A DNA stretch of 16,804 bases, taken from NCBI GenBank assembly GCA_002286715.1, contig NSJX01000008.1, positions 837,414 to 854,217 on the forward strand, read 5' to 3'. The translations under genes were made by a program, and so were the position numbers. Shown piece after piece: positions 8,111 to 15,889 of this stretch. The notes under the pieces were generated by a model. The model made no database searches. It had not been told where the DNA came from and was given only the letters and a program-made list of their open reading frames with translations. How positions within the stretch are numbered: position 1 is the stretch's first letter; each line of letters starts with the position of its first letter. This stretch comes from Dentipellis sp. KUC8613 (Eukaryota; Basidiomycota; Agaricomycetes; Russulales; Hericiaceae).

Positions 8111-9820
8111 GTTTCTGGCGTCCCACTGACGCGCCCTGCGCCCCACCGAAGAGCCTTGTGCCGTCGCTACAGCGCCTTGCACCCCGCCGACGTCACACGC
8201 GCTGTCGCGCCGTCCTACCCCCCTCGTCGCGTTGTTCGCCTTCGTGACGACGCCCCACATCCTCGCGCCGCTGCCCCGCACCCTCACACCGCTGCCCCAC
8301 ACCCTCGCGCCGCTGCCCCGCGCCACCGCCACCTGCCCTGGGCTGCCATCATGCCCCCTTCGTGACGCCGTCTTGCGCCGTCGCGCACTGTCGTCATGCG
8401 CTGGGTCGCGCTGCAGTCACGCGCCGCTGTCACCCGCTCTCTCGTGTCGTCGTGCACCATACCCCCCCTCGCCGCGTCGTTCGCCTTCGCGATGATGCCC
8501 TGCTCCCTCGCCCCGTCGTCACCCGCCGTCGCGCGCCACCGTCGCGCGCCCTCTCGCCAAGACACCACGCGCCCTCGCGACGCCGTCTCGCGCCTTCGCG
8601 CCTTCGCCTCGCGCCTTCGTGCCCTAGCAACGGCGCGGACGGCACACCCTCTCCCGCCCCACCCGCTGTGTCGCCGCCCGCACGCCTCGTCGTTGCGCCG
8701 CGGGCCCTAGCAACGGCACAGGCGGCGAGCCCCCTCGCCGCCCCACTCGCCATATCGCCGCCTGTGCGCCGCGTCGCTGCCCATCCCGTCGTCTGCGCGC
8801 CCCATCCCACCCTCTGCGCGCCCCATCCCACCCTCTGCGCGCCCCATCCCACCCTCTGCGCGCCCCATTCCGCCCTCTGCGCGCCCTGGCGCCCCATCGT
8901 CGACCCCCCCGTGTTCTAGCGACGCCCCCCGTCGATACTCCCTTTCGCCCTAGCAACGCCACCTTGCATTCCGGTGAAGCCGCCCCCCGCCGTTCCGATG
9001 GCGCCTCGCACGTCACCGACGACGCCTCATGCCTCAGTCGTCAGCAACGCCGCCCTGCGCCCTAGCAACGCCTCCCCGCGCACCAGCGATGCCCTCTGGT
9101 GCCATGCCGCCCTGTCTTTGTGGCATGTGGGCCATCTCGCGCCCCGCCCCTCCGTCATCGTGTCGTGTCACACCCTGCCGCGCGGCGCGACGCGCTCTCA
9201 ACACCCTACCCGCCCTCTTCGCGCTTCGTAGGGTTGTCTCACGCCCCACCCCACCGTCTGCGCGCCCTGCCGCTGCGCCGCGCCCTCTCCCGCCATGTCG
9301 TGTGGTCTTCGCGCCCCACCCTATCATCTCGCGCCCCCACCCGCCCTCTGCATGGAGTCCGCATGGCCCTCTCACCCTCTCCGGCACCCGCCGCCTGGCT
9401 TTGTGTTCCTACCGCCCTTGCGCCGCCCTCTCACGCGCTCGTGCTGCCCCCTCGCGTGCTCCCGCTGCCTTGTCGCGCCACAGTGTGGCCGTGTCGGGGC
9501 CGTACGGCCCTCTCTCGCTCTCGCTCGCGCATACGCTGCTCCCGAGCGCTGTCGCACTGCCGTGTCGGCTCGCACGGCCCTCACTTTCTCTCCCTCGCAT
9601 CCACCGCCCCACACGCGCCTTAGCAACGGGGCACGATGTGGCCCTAGCAATGGCGCGACAGGTGCACGCCCTCGCGCACCCTTGGTACGTCCTCTTACCG
9701 CCCCGCCTGTCGTGTCAATCTCGCTCACTCATGCCTGGCCCTGTCGCGCACCTGTCGCGCGCGTCCAGGCCACCATCTCGTGCCCTCGTTTGCCCATGCA
9801 CTGCCGTCTTGTGCGTGCTG
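8111..9820 (+). repeat. GC-rich minisatellite tract, pyrimidine-rich on +
   Basis: Units of 18-23 bp such as CCTCGCGCCGCTGCCCCGC, CGCCTTCGCGCC and GCGCGCCCCATCCCACCCTC fill 1.7 kb. Several variant units with CTAGCAACGGC or TTAGCAACGG occur (8624, 8707, 8950, 9062, 9620, 9644). Overlapping open frames include 8362-8919 (185 codons), 9029-10066 (345 codons) and 8430-8897 on -. All products are low-complexity period-7 or similar, so none is annotated. Confidence 0.85.
8795..8878 (+). repeat. Near-perfect 4 x 21-bp array
   Basis: Units 8795-8815, 8816-8836 and 8837-8857 are identical and 8858-8878 differs by two bases. Each starts GCGCGCCCCATCCCACCCTC. This homogenised patch inside a degenerate tract implies recent local unit duplication. 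Confidence 0.95.
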
Positions 9821-10106
9821 GCGACGAGACGAGCGACGGTGGTTGATGCAAACGGGGGCGTGAAAGCGAGCGGTAATATGGCCGCGACACGTGGCAAAGC
9901 GCGCAGTGGCGGCGGGTCTTCTTCATACAGGCGGCATGACGAGTCGGCGTGCGTAGGCTTGGGCGCAGAAGTGAGCGGTGTCGGCGGCACATGGGCAGGG
10001 CGGCAGTACGTGGCAGTATGCACGGTGACGGGGTGTGTGCGTGCGCGTGCAGATGGTAACAAGTGATGGTGGCGTGCAGCGGTGAGGACCCGGAAGGTCA
10101 TGACAG
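9821..10106 (-). repeat. Polarity-switched GC segment
   Basis: Here the + strand becomes purine-rich: GACGAGCGACGGTGG, GCAGTGGCGGCGGG, GGGCAGGGCGGCAG. Tracts on both sides are pyrimidine-rich on +. The segment therefore reads as an inverted piece of the same minisatellite, ending just before the donor-like site at 10107. Unit register is poor, so some of it may be unrelated GC-rich sequence. Confidence 0.5.
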
Positions 10107-10246
10107 GTGAGTTTTTTTTTTTTTTTTTCCGCTCCCTTCCTGTCTCTGCTGTCTGACCCCGCCTCGCGTCTGCCGCCCCCCCCCTTTCCCCTACATCCTC
10201 TCCCCCCCACACGCCCTCTTCCGGCCCTCTCTTCGCTGTTTCCCAG
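10107..10246 (+). other. Intron-like stretch with T17 run
   Basis: GACAG|GTGAG is followed by 17 Ts (10112-10128), then mixed pyrimidines, ending TTTCCCAG|GTGTGCG, 140 nt in all. The acceptor side resembles the one at 10790 (CTCTCAG|GTGCGCG). A homopolymer this long may also be a retroposed poly(A) tail on the opposite strand. Confidence 0.35.
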
Positions 10247-10725
10247 GTGTGCGCCATCGCATCATGCCTGCATACCCCTGTCTCGCGCACGCTGAGATGC
10301 TCATACATCTGCCGTGGCCGTCTATGTCTTGCGCCCCCCCCTGGCGTCTATGCGACCCGCCGCGCGCTTTCAACGCCACGCCACGCCCTTTTCGCCCCCC
10401 TGTGGGCCGTGTCGTGCCCCTATGCGGCCTTCGTGTCACGTCGCATGCTATCTGCTCATTTTCGCGCCCCCATGCCATCTTCGGGCCCCATGGGGCCATC
10501 TTGCGCCCTTCACCGTCGTCTGCGCGCTCCATCACGCCCCGTGCAGCCGTCTTATGCCCGCCGTCGTCGTCTGTGCGCCCCGCCGCGTCCACACCGGACC
10601 CAGCTACCGTCTGCGCGCCCCGCTGCGCCCTCTCGATGTCCCACGCCGCTGTCTTCTGCCCCACGCTGCCGTCTTCCGCCGCGCCGCGCCGTCTGCGACC
10701 CAAGCCACCGAAGGGGCCATCATAG

Positions 10726-10790
10726 GTAAGTTTTCTGTTGCCTTTCTTCTTCTCCCCGTCTCACTCCTCTCGCACCGCCACCACTCTCAG
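10726..10790 (+). other. Intron-like stretch (65 nt)
   Basis: ATAG|GTAAGTTTTC is followed by pyrimidines, a CTCAC word about 25-30 nt before the end, and CTCTCAG|GTGCGCG. Of the candidates, this has the most typical fungal-size intron layout (donor, branch-like word and acceptor). The flanking sequence is minisatellite, so any spliced RNA would be non-coding or of simple-repeat content. Confidence 0.4.
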
Positions 10791-11524
10791 GTGCGCGATT
10801 ATCGCCCGCGTGCCCTCTCTCTTGCCCCTGCAACCGCCCTCGCCTGCCAGTCCGCCTTCTCGCTCCAGCGCGACCCGTCTCGCGCACATACGTATCCGCC
10901 AGCACCGTCTCGCTCCCAACCTTCCCCTCGAACCCACCCGTCGTCTTGCCCTCGCCACTCTGCCCTCGCGTCGCGCTCGCAGGTGCAACTCGCACCGCCT
11001 CGCATTCACTCTCGCGCTGCCTCACCCTCACCCTCGCACTCACTCGCACCGCCTCGTACTCACCATGCCGCCACCAAGTTTTCTGCCCCTGCGCCCCATC
11101 TCGCCCCTGTGCGCCCCGGATCGTGCCCATGCGCCCCATGTCGCCCCGCTCGCGCAGCGTCCCGTTCATCGCCCGGCTGCGCCCTCGCCGATCCGCCGTG
11201 TCTCCCCACTTGCGGTCACCATGCCGCCTCGCTCGCCAATCCGCCACGCCTCGCCCTCACGTTTCATCACGCCCGCTCGCGCCGTATCGCGCTCATCGCG
11301 CCGCCTCACCCTCGCGCCGGCATGTCGAGCCCTCTCCGCTCGCCCGCGCGTCCCGTGGTGCCGTTTTCGCGCAGCCGCCATTATGCGCCCCCTCCGCAAC
11401 GCTGTCACCTGCCCTCGCGCGCCATCTCACGAAGACACCACGCGCGTAGCGTTTTTGCGACGCCGTCTCGCGCCTTCGCGACGACGCCTCCTGCCCCCGC
11501 AACGCTGCCCTGCGCTCTAGCGAC

Positions 11525-11604
11525 GCCGCCCGCGCTCCACTAATGCCGCCCGCGCTCCACCAATGCCGCCCGCGCCCCACCAATGCCGCCCGCGCCCCAC
11601 CGAC
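11525..11604 (+). repeat. 4 x 20-bp array
   Basis: Units 11525-11544, 11545-11564, 11565-11584 and 11585-11604 follow GCCGCCCGCGCYCCACYAAT, with the last unit ending CGAC. The 20-bp length shifts reading frame from unit to unit, which argues against coding use. Confidence 0.95.
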
Positions 11605-11665
11605 GTCCTCTAGCGCTATAGCTGCGCTCTCGGACGCCGCCCCGCACTCCAACAGGTCGCGACAG

Positions 11666-11801
11666 GTAAGGTTTATTCTGCTCCCTTTCTCGCCGCCTCG
11701 CTCTGGCTCTTGCCGCCCCGCTCGCTCCCACGTCGCCTCATGCGCGTCGTCACCGTCTTGCACGCCCCCTTCGCCATCGCCTCGTCCTGCCTGCACCGTA
11801 G
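11666..11801 (+). other. Intron-like stretch, donor + pyrimidine tract
   Basis: GACAG|GTAAGGTTTATTC is followed by pyrimidine-rich GC sequence. The best acceptor is CTGCACCGTAG|GAAG, giving 136 nt. The donor side is convincing, but the acceptor is one of several possible and no branch word stands out. Confidence 0.25.
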
Positions 11802-12345
11802 GAAGCGCGCCCTACGCTATCTTGCTGCCCCGTGCGCTGTCGCGTCGCGCTGAACGCTCACGCCCCGCCATACACGCCCTCTCGGCGCCTCCGACACCTT
11901 CGCGCCGGCCCGTCACCGCCCTGTGAAGCCGTCCCTGCGCTTTGGGGTCCAGTGGGCGCTGTCTCGCACCTGCACCCCTCCCTCTTGCATACAATCTTGT
12001 GCGTGCCCTCCCACTCGTTCATGGGCCCTCTGTCTCCCTGCTCCGCCTCCCATCTCGCGCCTGCACCCGCTGCCTGTGCTACCTCCCGCTGTCTGACCTC
12101 TTCTGTCCCTCTCGCGCATGCGGTCTGCCCCGTCTGCCCTATCGCTGCCTCGTGCGCCCTCGCGGTGCCTCGTGGTTGTCACGGCGCGCTCCATGCGCTG
12201 TGCCGCCGCTCTGTGCATCGTCGTGGCGCAGCCCACTCTGCCATGCCGCCGCCCTGCACGCCGTGTCGCCACTATCCCCACCCTCTCACAGCCCCACCTG
12301 TCCTCTGGCACCCCATCCGTGCCGTGCCGTTTTGATGGTCGCGCC

Positions 12346-12479
12346 GCTCATGTGAGTTCACATGTACATATGTGGATCTGTTATTGAGCATCTGCATGCT
12401 ATGTTTATCTGTTCAACATTCATGTACTGATAATTCTCTGGGATATTCTGAAGGGGAGACATTAGTTGTTGTGTCATAG
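12346..12479. other. AT-rich junction, no gene
   Basis: The stretch starts GTGAGTTCACATGTACATATGTGG, written here as GTGAGTTCAC then ATGTACATATGTGG, with a small palindrome ACATGTACATATGT near 12361. It links the GC tract to the right arm. Nothing else is recognised. Confidence 0.4.
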
Positions 12480-12570
12480 CAGGTTATTTTAATATCATTC
12501 TTATAGTTACGATTCCTGATAAGGCATCGTTTATTATGACTCACCGCACAGCGGGAAAAAGCGCGCGCGT

Positions 12571-12640
12571 CGTCAGCAATCAGAGCCCCCGGTCCAGTCG
12601 ATAAGCGTCAACTTAGGGTATTGCGGGTTCGATCCCTCAG
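12571..12640 (+). repeat. tRNA-like (SINE-like) segment, CpG-retaining copy
   Basis: The A-box-like GGTCCAGTCGATAAG is at 12591-12605, and the B-box-like GGGTTCGATCCCTC at 12625-12638 is close to the RNA polymerase III consensus GGTTCGANNCC. The start-to-start distance of about 36 nt is shorter than in a real tRNA, and acceptor and anticodon stems do not form. Known SINEs carry such tRNA-derived heads, so I infer a pol III promoter relic within the arm. No poly(A) or simple-repeat tail is obvious. Confidence 0.5.
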
Positions 12641-12896
12641 CTATGTACATTCTTATTCACCTCAGAGAAATGTTAAACAAAATGAGGTGGCTTCAAGAAG
12701 CCTCAAATTTTTAGTATATCCAAGTATCTGCCTTCAAAAGGCTGTAATCAGGTCAATTCCGAGTTGTTGATATTGAGAAGTGAAACGAGGGTCGGCGTCA
12801 GGTGAAGGTTAATGAACGTGGCCATCCGGGCCGAGTCTGGATATGTAGCGTTGAGTCCATTGCAAGGAATCGTCTTGCCGTGCGACGCATCGGCCG

Positions 12897-13819
12897 CTCC
12901 CTCCAAGTTTAGTGTTCTGTATTATAGCTTTGACAATATCATCTATTATCTTGCTATTCCACTGTTCTGAATGTCAATCAATGTATGTACTCCTGTTATT
13001 GAAGCCAACAATGTGCCAATAGCTGCAGGGCTCCTAATGACAACACAAAAGCAGGACAATCTCTATAGTGTGTGAACTGTAGGGAGGAGAGATAGTGATT
13101 ATAGTAAGGTACCTTTATAGATAACAAGGTATCTATATACATAGAAAATGATCTCTCAAAGTAACCATAGCACTATCAAGAGGGCTATCTATGAAGATGG
13201 ATTTTTCTATGATAGATTGCACTAAAGTATGCCTATATTTCTCAGATATATAATCATTTTGCTTTTAGAGTTCTAAACAATCAAGGAGATCATTTGACAA
13301 TGTCAGTAAGGGTCAATGCTCTGATGAAGGTAAGTTGAATAACTAGAAAACATACATCATGCAAAGAAGAGAAGATCATACAGATTCATACAAGAAATTG
13401 GATGATAATCACAGCCATTTGCATGAAGAATGGCAGGAATTTGTATTTTATTTTATTTTTCATAAAAGAGGAAAGTGGTAGTGAGCATGTGCAACACACT
13501 CCTTCACATGTCTTACTGCATACTTGTACCATTGTCACTTGTCTCATTTCTAATCTCTTCATTGTCATGTCACCATGCCAATGCAAGCTTTTTTGAACAA
13601 TGTGGGCAGCTTCTGCAAGGAGCATATCTATGTCAGATGGGCCTGCTGTGGTGGGCACCCTATTGAATCACACCTGCCCCACCCACACCACCACTTTCCT
13701 CTATCATCAAAAAATTGTGAGCTCCTGCCATCCTTTGTGCAAATGGCTGTAAATATGTAAGATTATGTAATAAATTGAGATCAAGACATACCCACCTTCA
13801 AAGATGAATCAGAACCTGC
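12897..13819. other. 923-bp CpG-free block
   Basis: I find no CG in this interval, although both its ends are CG-bearing pieces of the right arm. The block is AT-rich, with TATAGATA words, a TTTTATTTTATTTTT run near 13444 and a few TG/CA-rich pyrimidine stretches (13640-13700) that may be decayed minisatellite. Open frames up to 90 codons (13386-13658 on -) show no recognisable domain. No gene is seen. Confidence 0.8.
13060..13069 (+). other. TCTCTATAG word, possible Helitron-like 5' end
   Basis: A|TCTCTATAGTG is near the common Helitron 5' start TCTMTAY preceded by A. Paired with the CTAG-T end at 13844 it would delimit a roughly 785-bp non-autonomous element. A similar A|TCTCTATAG lies at 7200. 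It does not align with a matching position in the left arm, so the call is weak. Confidence 0.15.
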
Positions 13820-13845
13820 CGCTTGCCGGCCCACTCCTCACTAGT
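13812..13845 (+). repeat. ACTAGT-type element terminus, copy 2
   Basis: It reads hairpin GCCG-CTTGC-CGGC, CCACTCCTCA and then CTAG, followed by T. It is the inverted counterpart of 6083-6117 and 16691-16735. Sequence outside (CATGGCTAC) differs from the other two copies, marking the boundary. Confidence 0.6.
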
Positions 13846-14034
13846 CATGGCTACAAGATTTTGGAATTTACTGATTATGGTGCTTATAATATTAGCTTAA
13901 TACAACATGCACATTGATGTACAGGCCTGAGGGCCTGGGCACAGGAGGACAAGGGAGGAAAGGGTAAGAGAAATCACAGATATGCAAGACTACAGGCATG
14001 CAAGGAGAGGTAGGAGAAAAACATGGTGGTACGA
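13846..14034 (-). repeat. Decayed edge of the next GC tract
   Basis: After about 75 bp of AT-rich sequence, the + strand becomes purine-rich without CG up to 14031: GGGCACAGGAGGACAAGGGAGG, split here as GGGCACAGGAGG then ACAAGGGAGG. A small palindrome CAGGCC-TGAG-GGCCTG lies at 13922-13937. This looks like minus-polarity minisatellite whose CGs have been lost near the edge, mirroring the right edge of the 2669-5930 tract. Confidence 0.5.
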
Positions 14035-14651
14035 TGAGATGACGGCACAACAAGGGCGCGACAAGGGTGCAACAATGGCGCGCGGGCGCAGTGGCACGCG
14101 GGCCGTACGACGGCACGTGACCGGTGGGACGGGCCGAAGAGGGCGTGACGCGACGAGACCGCGAGGGCATATGTGGGACGGCTGAGACGGGCACGAGGGC
14201 ACGACGAGGGCGTGCAGGCGCGAAGGCGCGAGAAAGGCACCACGAAGGCACGCGCGAGGCGGGTGGGCGGGCACAACGGCGCGAGGCAAGCGAGACAGCA
14301 CGAGGCGAGTGAGACGACGCGAGGCGGGCGAGACGTGCGCGACGGGGCAAAGAGGCCACGAGACTTAACGCGACGACGCAGGGCGCGACGACGAGTTTGC
14401 GACGAGGGCGCGCGCGAAATGCAAGACCGGCGCGACAAAGGCACTTGCGAGACCGGCACGACAAGAGAGCAAGGGCATGAGACCTGCGCGAAGAGGAGGA
14501 CCAGACGAGCGCGTGCGCAGTGAGACGGGCACGAGGGCACGACGAGGGCATGCGGGCGCGAGGGCGCGAGGGCGCGAGACAGGCGCCACAAATGCGCGCA
14601 CGAGGCGGATGGGCGGGCACGACGGCGGGAGGCGAGCGAGACGTGCGCGAC

Positions 14652-14708
14652 AGCGTGAGGAGGGCGCAACGGCGTGAGGAGGGCGCAACGGCGTGAGGAG
14701 GGCGCAAC
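14652..14708 (-). repeat. 3 x 19-bp array
   Basis: Three units, 14652-14670, 14671-14689 and 14690-14708, share GCGTGAGGAGGGCGCAAC; only the first base differs. The 19-bp length again breaks reading frame. This is a locally homogenised patch. Confidence 0.95.
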
Positions 14709-15110
14709 GGCGTGACGACGCGCAGGCGGGATGACGAAGTGAGAGCACGCGGGAGGACGAGGGCGCGAGAATGGCGCGATGAGGACGCGCGGACGCGAGA
14801 GGCGAGACGGGGACGAGAACAGCGCGATGAGGCGCGAGAACAGTGCGAAGGCGTGCGGACGGCACGAGGGCATGAGGAGGGCACGAACCCAAGAAGGGAC
14901 ACGGCAAGGAGGTGCGCAGGCGCGCACAGACGCTGCCGCTGGATTTGCGCGTAGACGGCGAAGCGGGGCGCGGGCCACGAGATGGCACCGCGATGCGTGA
15001 GACGGTGACACTGGGTTGGAATGGGCGCGCGACTGCGCGACGGGGGGAGAAAGGGGCGCGACGGCCTCGCGAGACGGCGCAAGACGACGCGAGGGCGAGG
15101 CGAGACGGTG

Positions 15111-15300
15111 CGCGAGCGCGAGGGGTGACAAGGGGTGATGGCGGCGCGACGGCGGCGCAGAGGGCCGCGAAGGCGATGCGACGGCGATGCGACGGCGACA
15201 CGACGGCGACGCGAGATGGCGCGCGAGCGCGAGGGGTGAGAAGGGGTGATGGCGGCGTGACGGCGACGCGAGACGGCGCGCGAGCGCGAGGGGTGAGAAG
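15111..15300 (-). repeat. 57-bp higher-order repeat
   Basis: CGCGAGCGCGAGGGGTGA recurs at 15111, 15222 and 15279. The last two are 57 bp apart (three 19-bp units) and share AAGGGGTGAKGGC downstream. The first two are 111 bp apart, close to two periods, with a stretch of 9-bp GCGACGGCGAT-like subrepeats between. Confidence 0.8.
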
Positions 15301-15347
15301 GGGTGAGGGCAGCGCGACGGCGCGACAGCGGCACAGAGGGGCGAGAC

Positions 15348-15376
15348 GGGGCGAGGGGGCGGGGCGAGGGGGCGGG
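15348..15376 (+). other. Strong G-quadruplex motif
   Basis: Five G-runs (4, 5, 4, 5 and 3 Gs) are separated by loops CGA, C, CGA and C. This is a textbook compact quadruplex pattern on the + strand, inside the purine-rich tract. Confidence 0.7.
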
Positions 15377-15480
15377 ACGGCCGTGCGACCTGGCGCGAGG
15401 GCAGCGCGAAGGCACACGAGGGCAGCGCGAACTGGGAGGGGGAGGCGAGGGGTGCAAGAGTGCGAAAGGGCAAGGGCGAC

Positions 15481-15889
15481 GCGAAGGTCATCAAAACAGC
15501 AGCACGTGGCGACGCGTCGGATGTTGAAGCGGAGACTGAAGCACAGTCCGTCTGTGGCGACAGCAGGTCTTTGCATTCTTCCTATTCACGCCAACTCTAA
15601 GTTGGGCAGAATATGACGCACAGAGGGCGGCGCTAATGGTTGCGCGGCCCTCTGTGCGTCATATTCTGCCCAAATCTCGTCAGCTGCAATTTGTAATAGC
15701 CACCCCGACTGTCCGAATTGTGCTCTCAGGCACCGTAAGACAAGTTCCCTGGCCCCTTCGCGCGATCCTCAATGCTGATACAACAATGGCTGGGATGCTG
15801 AATAGGGAGAAGTAGGGATATGGTCAGGGGTCTCATAGGTGTGTCGCATCGGTTTTGCATTCTCTTCATGACACTGACATCCTCTTGCC
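15481..15889. other. Spacer between divergent GC tracts, no gene
   Basis: About 400 bp of moderate GC lie between a minus-polarity and a plus-polarity tract. It contains the fold-back palindrome at 15602-15673 and a repeated TTTGCATTCT (15571-15580 and about 15854-15863). No credible coding frame is present; the 69- and 74-codon frames on - are unrecognised. Confidence 0.5.
15602..15673. mobile_element. 72-bp near-perfect fold-back palindrome
   Basis: Arms 15602-15628 and 15647-15673 are 27-bp exact reverse complements (TTGGGCAGAATATGACGC... against ...GCGTCATATTCTGCCCAA). After one G/G mismatch pairing continues for 4 bp (GCGC), leaving an 8-nt TAATGGTT loop. The perfect arms imply a recent or actively maintained structure. 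It could be a foldback MITE-like insertion, a cruciform-forming site or a hairpin RNA precursor. No clear target-site duplication is visible beside it. Confidence 0.85.

Larger units (their letters stand above)
10247..12345 (+). repeat. GC-rich minisatellite tract, pyrimidine-rich on +
   Basis: About 2.1 kb of degenerate units, for example CCATCTTCGGGCCCCATGG, TCTGCGCGCCCCGC and CTCGCACCGCCTCGC, are interrupted by two intron-like stretches (10726 and 11666). Open frames such as 10314-11543 (409 codons) and 10738-11520 (260 codons) overlap in different frames and carry only P/R/A/S/H repeats. The tract ends near 12345 at CGCCGCTCATGTGAG, after which the sequence is AT-rich. Confidence 0.85.
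6083..13845. mobile_element. Candidate 7.76-kb inverted-repeat composite element
   Basis: The left edge reads ACTAGTAGGAGTGGGCCGGC. The right edge, read on the - strand, is ACTAGTGAGGAGTGGGCCGG. Inside, several blocks are shared in inverted order. TAGATAG-rich sequence near 6200-6340 matches 13090-13240. The block at 6393-6930 matches 12480-12915, including a tRNA-like segment. Between the arms lie decayed and fresh GC tracts, a copy of module A and intron-like stretches, but no transposase. Either this is one non-autonomous foldback element, or two inverted copies of a smaller element bracket unrelated repeats. I favour the second slightly, because the right arm is longer (about 1.37 against 0.85 kb) and a third, unpaired end exists at 16691. 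Confidence 0.5.
12480..13845 (+). mobile_element. Right inverted arm (CpG-retaining inner part)
   Basis: In order: GATTCCTGATAAGGCATCG, the tRNA-like segment (12571-12640), a TATCTGCCTTCAAAAGGC block near 12726, GAAGTGAAACGAGGGTCGGC, and CAAGGAATCGTCTTGCCG followed by GCGACGCATCGGCCGC (to about 12900). Then comes a long CpG-free AT-rich part containing the 13090-13240 block, and finally the hairpin-ACTAGT end. Each landmark has its inverted partner in 6083-6930. The additional 500 bp against the left arm, roughly 13250-13800, has no partner in the window and may be a nested insertion or the part lost on the left. Confidence 0.6.
14035..15480 (-). repeat. GC-rich minisatellite tract, purine-rich on +
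   Basis: Units such as GGGCACGAGGGCACGACG, GGCGCGAGACGGCGACGCG and GAGGGCGCAACGGCGTGAG fill 1.45 kb in minus polarity. Two large overlapping - strand open frames (521 codons at 13892-15457 and 506 codons at 13974-15494), plus a third (403 codons at 14365-15576), cover the tract in three different frames. This is diagnostic of stop-poor repeats and not of three genes. Confidence 0.85.

Noticed and set aside
10112..10128. T17 run as the poly(A) tail of a retroelement on -
   Set aside because: No retroelement body or target duplication is visible next to it. It fits equally well as the pyrimidine tract of the intron-like module.
10314..11543. 409-codon open frame on +
   Set aside because: It is low complexity, crosses a donor-like site and pyrimidine tract at 10726, and overlaps frames 10738-11520 and 10720-11247.
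12571..12640. Possible functional tRNA gene
   Set aside because: The B box is good, but the acceptor and anticodon stems do not form and the A-to-B distance is too short.
13386..13658. 90-codon frame on - with normal amino-acid composition
   Set aside because: It lies in a CpG-free decayed block, has no recognisable domain, and its length is expected by chance.
13892..15457. 521-codon open frame on -, with 506- and 403-codon frames overlapping it
   Set aside because: Three frames are open over the same DNA, the product is only R/A/P/S/H/C simple repeats, and unit lengths of 19-21 bp shift frame. GC-rich stop-poor repeat explains all of it.
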